Of a stretch of 32,500 bases of DNA, positions 22,564 to 32,500 are shown piece after piece. How positions within the stretch are numbered: the first letter of the stretch is position 1; the number at the start of each line of letters is the position of its first letter. The stretch spans positions 1-32,500 of the forward strand of contig JAQGDQ010001473.1 of assembly GCA_030141605.1 (NCBI GenBank). The letters are read 5' to 3'. The position numbers and the translations under genes were made by a program. The stretch is from Tubiluchus corallicola. Lineage: Eukaryota; Priapulida; Priapulimorpha; Priapulimorphida; Tubiluchidae. The notes under the pieces were generated by a model that saw only the letters and a list, made by a program, of their open reading frames with translations, made no database searches and was not told the origin of the DNA.

Positions 22564-22990
22564 AACGAACAGTCAATATGGAAAGAATTCCATTACAACA
22601 AGCAAGCAATACAACTTTGGAATTCATTACCGACATCACTAAAACACAGCAGCTCTTTATCAATATTCAAGTCTAAATTAAAAAAAACATTTAATGACTC
22701 GTTTTGAATATCCGACATACAAACACGAAGATACTTACTCATATCATAATTTCATTTTTCCTAGACCTTACTAAACTAGTTTATATTTTACTTTTGAATT
22801 TCTAGTTTCGACTTATAGTTTAGCTTGCACCAGACGCATTTGCCCAGAACAGTGTATGTTTTTTATATGAACTAACACTGATTGTCTGTCTTTGTATGGT
22901 CAATGTTGGTCAATGTTTTTCTAATATGATGGTCAATGTTTTTCAAATGGCAAATAAAGATTTTACTACTACTGCTACTACTTTACTGTG
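22564..22990 (+). mobile_element. LINE 3' fragment (C-terminal tail and 3' UTR)
   Basis: The frame reads QAIQLWNSLPTSLKHSSS then LSIFKSKLKKTFND and a stop at about 22706. WNSLP...FKxKLK is the common C-terminal end of many non-LTR retrotransposon ORF2 proteins. The 3' UTR ends in AATAAAGATTTTACTACTAC. It is 5'-truncated and lies upstream of the phosphatase gene. Confidence 0.75.
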
Positions 22991-23147
22991 CAGTATGTTG
23001 TGAAAAGGTACAGTCTAGCCACTGTTTAAACAGATTGTCACGCCGTGCGTCGGAACGAGCTAGCCCTTGGGCATCCCTGTCTTGGCCATCCAGCGTCTAT
23101 GAATAGTTGCATACATAGTTGCAGTTGTTTGGTAGAAAGATACAGGC

Positions 23148-28811
<5,664 letters not shown>

Positions 28812-28835
<24 letters not shown>

Positions 28836-31118
28836 GTAAGGACGTGTATCTAGAGCAAGGTGCCGGTCTTTTCACATCATGCTGGAGTTCAATGTCAGTT
28901 AGAAGTAAGGACGTGTATCTAGAGCAAGGTGCCAGACTTGTCACATCATGCTGGAGTTCAATGTCAGTTAGAGGTAGTGTATCTAGAGCAAGGTGCCAGT
29001 CTTGTCACACCATGCTGGAGTCCAATGTCAGTTAGAGGTAAGGACGTGTATCTAGAGCAAGGTGCCGGTCTTTTCACATCATGCTGGAGTTCAATGTCAG
29101 TTAGAGGTAGTGTATCTAGAGCAAGGTGCCGGTCTTTTCACATCATGCTGGAGTTCAATGTCAGTTAGAGGTAAGGACGTGTATCTAGAGCAAGGTGCCG
29201 GTCTTTTCACATCATGCTGGAGTCCAATGTCAGTTAGAGGTAAGGACGTGAATCTAGAGCAAGGTGCCAGACTTGTCACATCATGCTGGAGTTCAATGTC
29301 AGTTAGAGGTAAGGACGTGTATCTAGAGCAAGGTGCCGGTCTTGTCACACCATGCTGGAGTCCAATGTCAGTTAGAGGTAAGGACGTGTATCTAGAGCAA
29401 GGTGCCAGACTTGTCACATCATGCTGGAGTTCAATGTCAGTTAGAGGTAGTGTATCTAGAGCAAGGTGCCGGTCTTGTCACACCATGCTGGAGTCCAATG
29501 TCAGTTAGAGGTAGTGTATCTAGAGCAAGGTGCCGGTCTTGTCACATCATGCTGGAGTCCAATGTCAGTTAGAGGTAAGGACGTGTATCTAGAGCAAGGT
29601 GCCAGACTTGTCACATCATGCTGGAGTCCAATGTCAGTTAGAGGTAAGGACGTGTATCTAGAGCAAGGTGCCGGTCTTTTCACATCATGCTGGAGTTCAA
29701 TGTCAGTTAGAGGTAAGGACGTGTATCTAGAGCAAGGTGCCGGTCTTTTCACATCATGCTGGAGTTCAATGTCAGTTAGAGGTAAGGACGTGTATCTACA
29801 GCAAGGTGCCGGTCTTGTCACATCATGCTGGAGTCCAATGTCAGTTAGAGGTAAGGACGTGTATCTAGAGCAAGGTGCCAGACTTGTCACACCATGCTGG
29901 AGTCCAATGTCAGTTAGAGGTAAGGACGTGTATCTAGAACAAGGTGCCAGTCTTTTCACATCATGCTGGAGTCCAATGTCAGTTAGAGGTAGTGTATCTA
30001 GAGCAAGGTGCCGGTCTTGTCACATCATGCTGGAGTTCAATGTCAGTTAGAGGTAAGGACGTGTATCTAGAGCAAGGTGCCGGTCTTGTCACATCATGCT
30101 GGAGTCCAATGTCAGTTAGAGGTAAGGACGTGTATCTAGAGCAAGGTGCCGGTCTTGTCACACCATGCTGGAGTCCAATGTCAGTTAGAGGTAAGGACGT
30201 GTATCTAGAGCAAGGTGCCGGTCTTGTCACATCATGCTGGAGTTCAATGTCAGTTAGAGGTAGTGTATCTAGAGCAAGGTGCCAGACTTGTCACATCATG
30301 CTGGAGTCCAATGTCAGTTAGAGGTAAGGACGTGTATCTAGAGCAAGGTGCCGGTCTTGTCACATCATGCTGGAGTTCAATGTCAGTTAGAGGTAAGGAC
30401 GTGTATCTAGAGCAAGGTGCCGGTCTTTTCACATCATGCTGGAGTCCAATGTCAGTTAGAGGTAAGGACGTGTATCTAGAGCAAGGTGCCGGTCTTTTCA
30501 CATCATGCTGGAGTTCAATGTCAGTTAGAGGTAAGGACGTGTATCTAGAGCAAGGTGCCGGTCTTTTCACATCATGCTGGAGTTCAATGTCAGTTAGAGG
30601 TAAGGACGTGTATCTAGAGCAAGGTGCCGGTCTTGTCACATCATGCTGGAGTCCAATGTCAGTTAGAGGTAAGGACGTGTATCTAGAGCAAGGTGCCAGA
30701 CTTGTCACATCATGCTGGAGTTCAATGTCAGTTAGAGGTAAGGACGTGTATCTAGAGCAAGGTGCCGGTCTTTTCACATCATGCTGGAGTCCAATGTCAG
30801 TTAGAGGTAAGGACGTGTATCTAGAGCAAGGTGCCGGTCTTGTCACATCATGCTGGAGTTCAATGTCAGTTAGAGGTAGTGTATCTAGAGCAAGGTGCCA
30901 GTCTTGTCACATCATGCTGGAGTTCAATGTCAGTTAGAGGTAAGGACGTGTATCTAGAGCAAGGTGCCGGTCTTTTCACATCATGCTGGAGTCCAATGTC
31001 AGTTAGAGGTAGTGTATCTAGAGCAAGGTGCCGGTCTTGTCACATCATGCTGGAGTTCAATGTCAGTTAGAGGTAAGGACGTGTATCTAGAGCAAGGTGC
31101 CGGTCTTGTCACATCATG
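28812..31118 (+). repeat. 69-bp minisatellite containing the phosphatase exon 3 donor
   Basis: There are thirty-four copies of the exon-intron junction (GTTAGAG then GT), starting at 28829 and ending at 31066. Twenty-six units are 69 bp with gtaagg; eight (at 28967, 29100, 29440, 29504, 29982, 30253, 30869, 31002) lack five bases and read gtagtg. These lengths add up exactly to the 2237 bp spanned. Common point variants are C/T in GAGTCC/GAGTTC and ccggt/ccaga. Long open frames inside are a by-product of 69 being divisible by three. Confidence 0.97.
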
Positions 31119-31260
31119 CTGAGCTGGATGTAGAATCAGGATAGACCGGAAATGTAGCGCCTATTTAAAACTGTTCATTAAAGCACAAGAAAACGCTGGG
31201 TGTATTGTACACCCACTTTGCATTAAGAGTAAAAAAAATTCGTTGTACTGATTGTGTATA
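31119..31260. other. Phosphatase intron 3, start of unique DNA
   Basis: Unique AT-rich sequence after the 69-bp array; no exon seen. Confidence 0.45.
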
Positions 31261-31262
31261 GC

Positions 31263-31708
31263 TGATTATTGGTGTTTTAGGGATGGCAAAACTATGAAGA
31301 GTCAGATTATAAAACTACACGTTTATTAAACATCAAACACAATAAATATAACAGATTGTAATGTCAAGCCCCCTGATCTAGCCTGCTCTCCTTCAGCTCC
31401 CAGACTCAATCCCCTGAGCTGGGCTGATTATTGGTGTTTTAGGGAAGGCAAAACTATGAAGATTCTGATTATAAAACTACACGTTTATTAAACATCAAAC
31501 ACAATAAATATAACAGATAGTAATGCCAAGCCCCTGATCTAGCCTGCTCTCCTTCAGCTCCCAGACTCAATCCCCTGAGCTGGGCGCATCACAAGGCTTA
31601 TATATCGTGCGCCGAGCTTCGACGCCTCGATTCTGAATCACTTGATCACGTGACACCACTCCTCAACTGGCTTCATGTCAGCATTCATCAACATAATTAT
31701 CTATCACA
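31263..31708 (-). mobile_element. Possible solo LTR with internal duplication
   Basis: On the minus strand it starts TGTGATAGATAATT and ends CACCAATAATCA (TG...CA), with a TATA-like GATATATAAG near 31606-31597 and AATAAA signals downstream. The part from 31261 is a direct duplication (31261-31422 and 31423-31583, 162 and 161 bp). No 4-6 bp target duplication was found, so boundaries and class are uncertain. Confidence 0.4.
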
Positions 31709-32500
31709 ATCTAATGCTTTTAACATCGTTTAACAGGTCCTCTTTACTTTAACTGTATAAAACTTAATATTTGAACTCCCGCGATGACTATTAGGTGAAG
31801 CCATTTTAACGGGAAGCCATTTGAAACAAGTTTAAATAACATTGTTTAAAGTTAAGAAAAGTAATCAAAACACTTATAGCGCACTTTTCGCTAATTAAGC
31901 AAAAGTTTAGATTACTGTCCATTGTCATTAATGACAATGATGTTTTTTGGTGCATCAGTGGTGCATACTGGGAAGGTGAGTCAGTGACGTTTCACCAATT
32001 GGCGCGAATGTTTTACATTACTAAGAATTTTCTTTTCAATTTACGCAAGTCTTTCAAGCAGCTAAGTGCAATGCTAAGTAATATAATGGAAAGTATATGT
32101 ATGGAAAGTTCTTCGGGATATGCTTTAAAATTCCCTTTCTTCCCCTTTATGCATTTTTCTAATCATCAAATCTGATTAATTTCTAAATAAAAACTTTTGT
32201 CCTATAACCAGTTACAGGTCCTATTCAAGTTTCTCAACGTTCGTATTTGTGGCACGACCAGAGCCTTGGTCATTGTTAGCTTCGGGGCTAATACTCTAAG
32301 ATGGGCTACTGAGCAGGCAGAGGCATCTTAACTACACTCATATTCATCCTCCCTCAACGAGGTGAACAGTCAGAATCAGCATGGCGAGTGAAACCATCCA
32401 AAGTGAAAGTTACTCTACTGTTTGGGAACTCACAATGTCTCAATGCGTGTATCAAATCTGCATGGTGTTCTGTAAGTAAGAGAGTAGAATGAAGGTAATG
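31709..32500. other. Right edge, no exon recognised
   Basis: No further alkaline phosphatase exon could be found, so the intron after exon 3 probably continues past the window. A 63-codon open frame at 31984-32175 is unrecognised. Confidence 0.4.

Overview
This is eukaryotic, metazoan-type genomic DNA: AT-rich, gene-poor, with short coding exons bounded by GT-AG introns and crowded with minisatellites, microsatellites, hAT-type MITEs, LINE remnants and a tRNA-derived SINE. I see no bacterial or viral genes. The phylum cannot be fixed from the sequence; an invertebrate animal is the best guess.

Two host genes are recognisable, and they are divergent (head to head, about 4.1 kb apart). On the minus strand, 19071 down to 7318 holds the 5' part of a mitochondrial-type branched-chain amino acid aminotransferase (BCAT): two leader exons, three exons of the N-terminal domain, and two alternative versions of the exon carrying the catalytic PLP lysine. 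The remaining exons are not found and should lie beyond the left edge. On the plus strand, 23148 to 28835 holds the first three recognisable exons of a secreted or GPI-anchored alkaline phosphatase: signal peptide, metal-site exon (GDGMG) and active-site serine exon (DSAAS). Its later exons lie beyond the right edge.

Layout: 1-7.3 kb is BCAT intron or downstream DNA filled with 66-, 96- and 67-bp arrays and two MITEs. 7.3-9 kb has the duplicated BCAT exons with a 15-bp array between them. 9-19.1 kb has the upstream BCAT exons, with hAT elements and 29-, 45-, 47- and 27-bp arrays in the introns. 19.1-23.1 kb is intergenic (LINE with a nested SINE, CT-rich MITE, LINE tail). 23.1-31.1 kb is the phosphatase gene with a second CT-rich MITE, dinucleotide tracts and a 69-bp array. 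31.1-32.5 kb is intronic with an LTR-like segment.

Three observations stand out. (1) BCAT has two equal-length (161 nt), same-phase, 75% identical copies of the PLP-lysine exon; joint inclusion would shift the frame, so mutually exclusive splicing is predicted. (2) In both genes a minisatellite starts at an exon's 5' splice site and carries that splice site in every unit: 18 donors after BCAT exon 4 and 34 after phosphatase exon 3. (3) In BCAT the first three decoy donors keep the reading frame (15 residues each), while in the phosphatase any decoy use meets a stop 16 bases past the authentic donor. The array ORFs on either strand are otherwise not genes.
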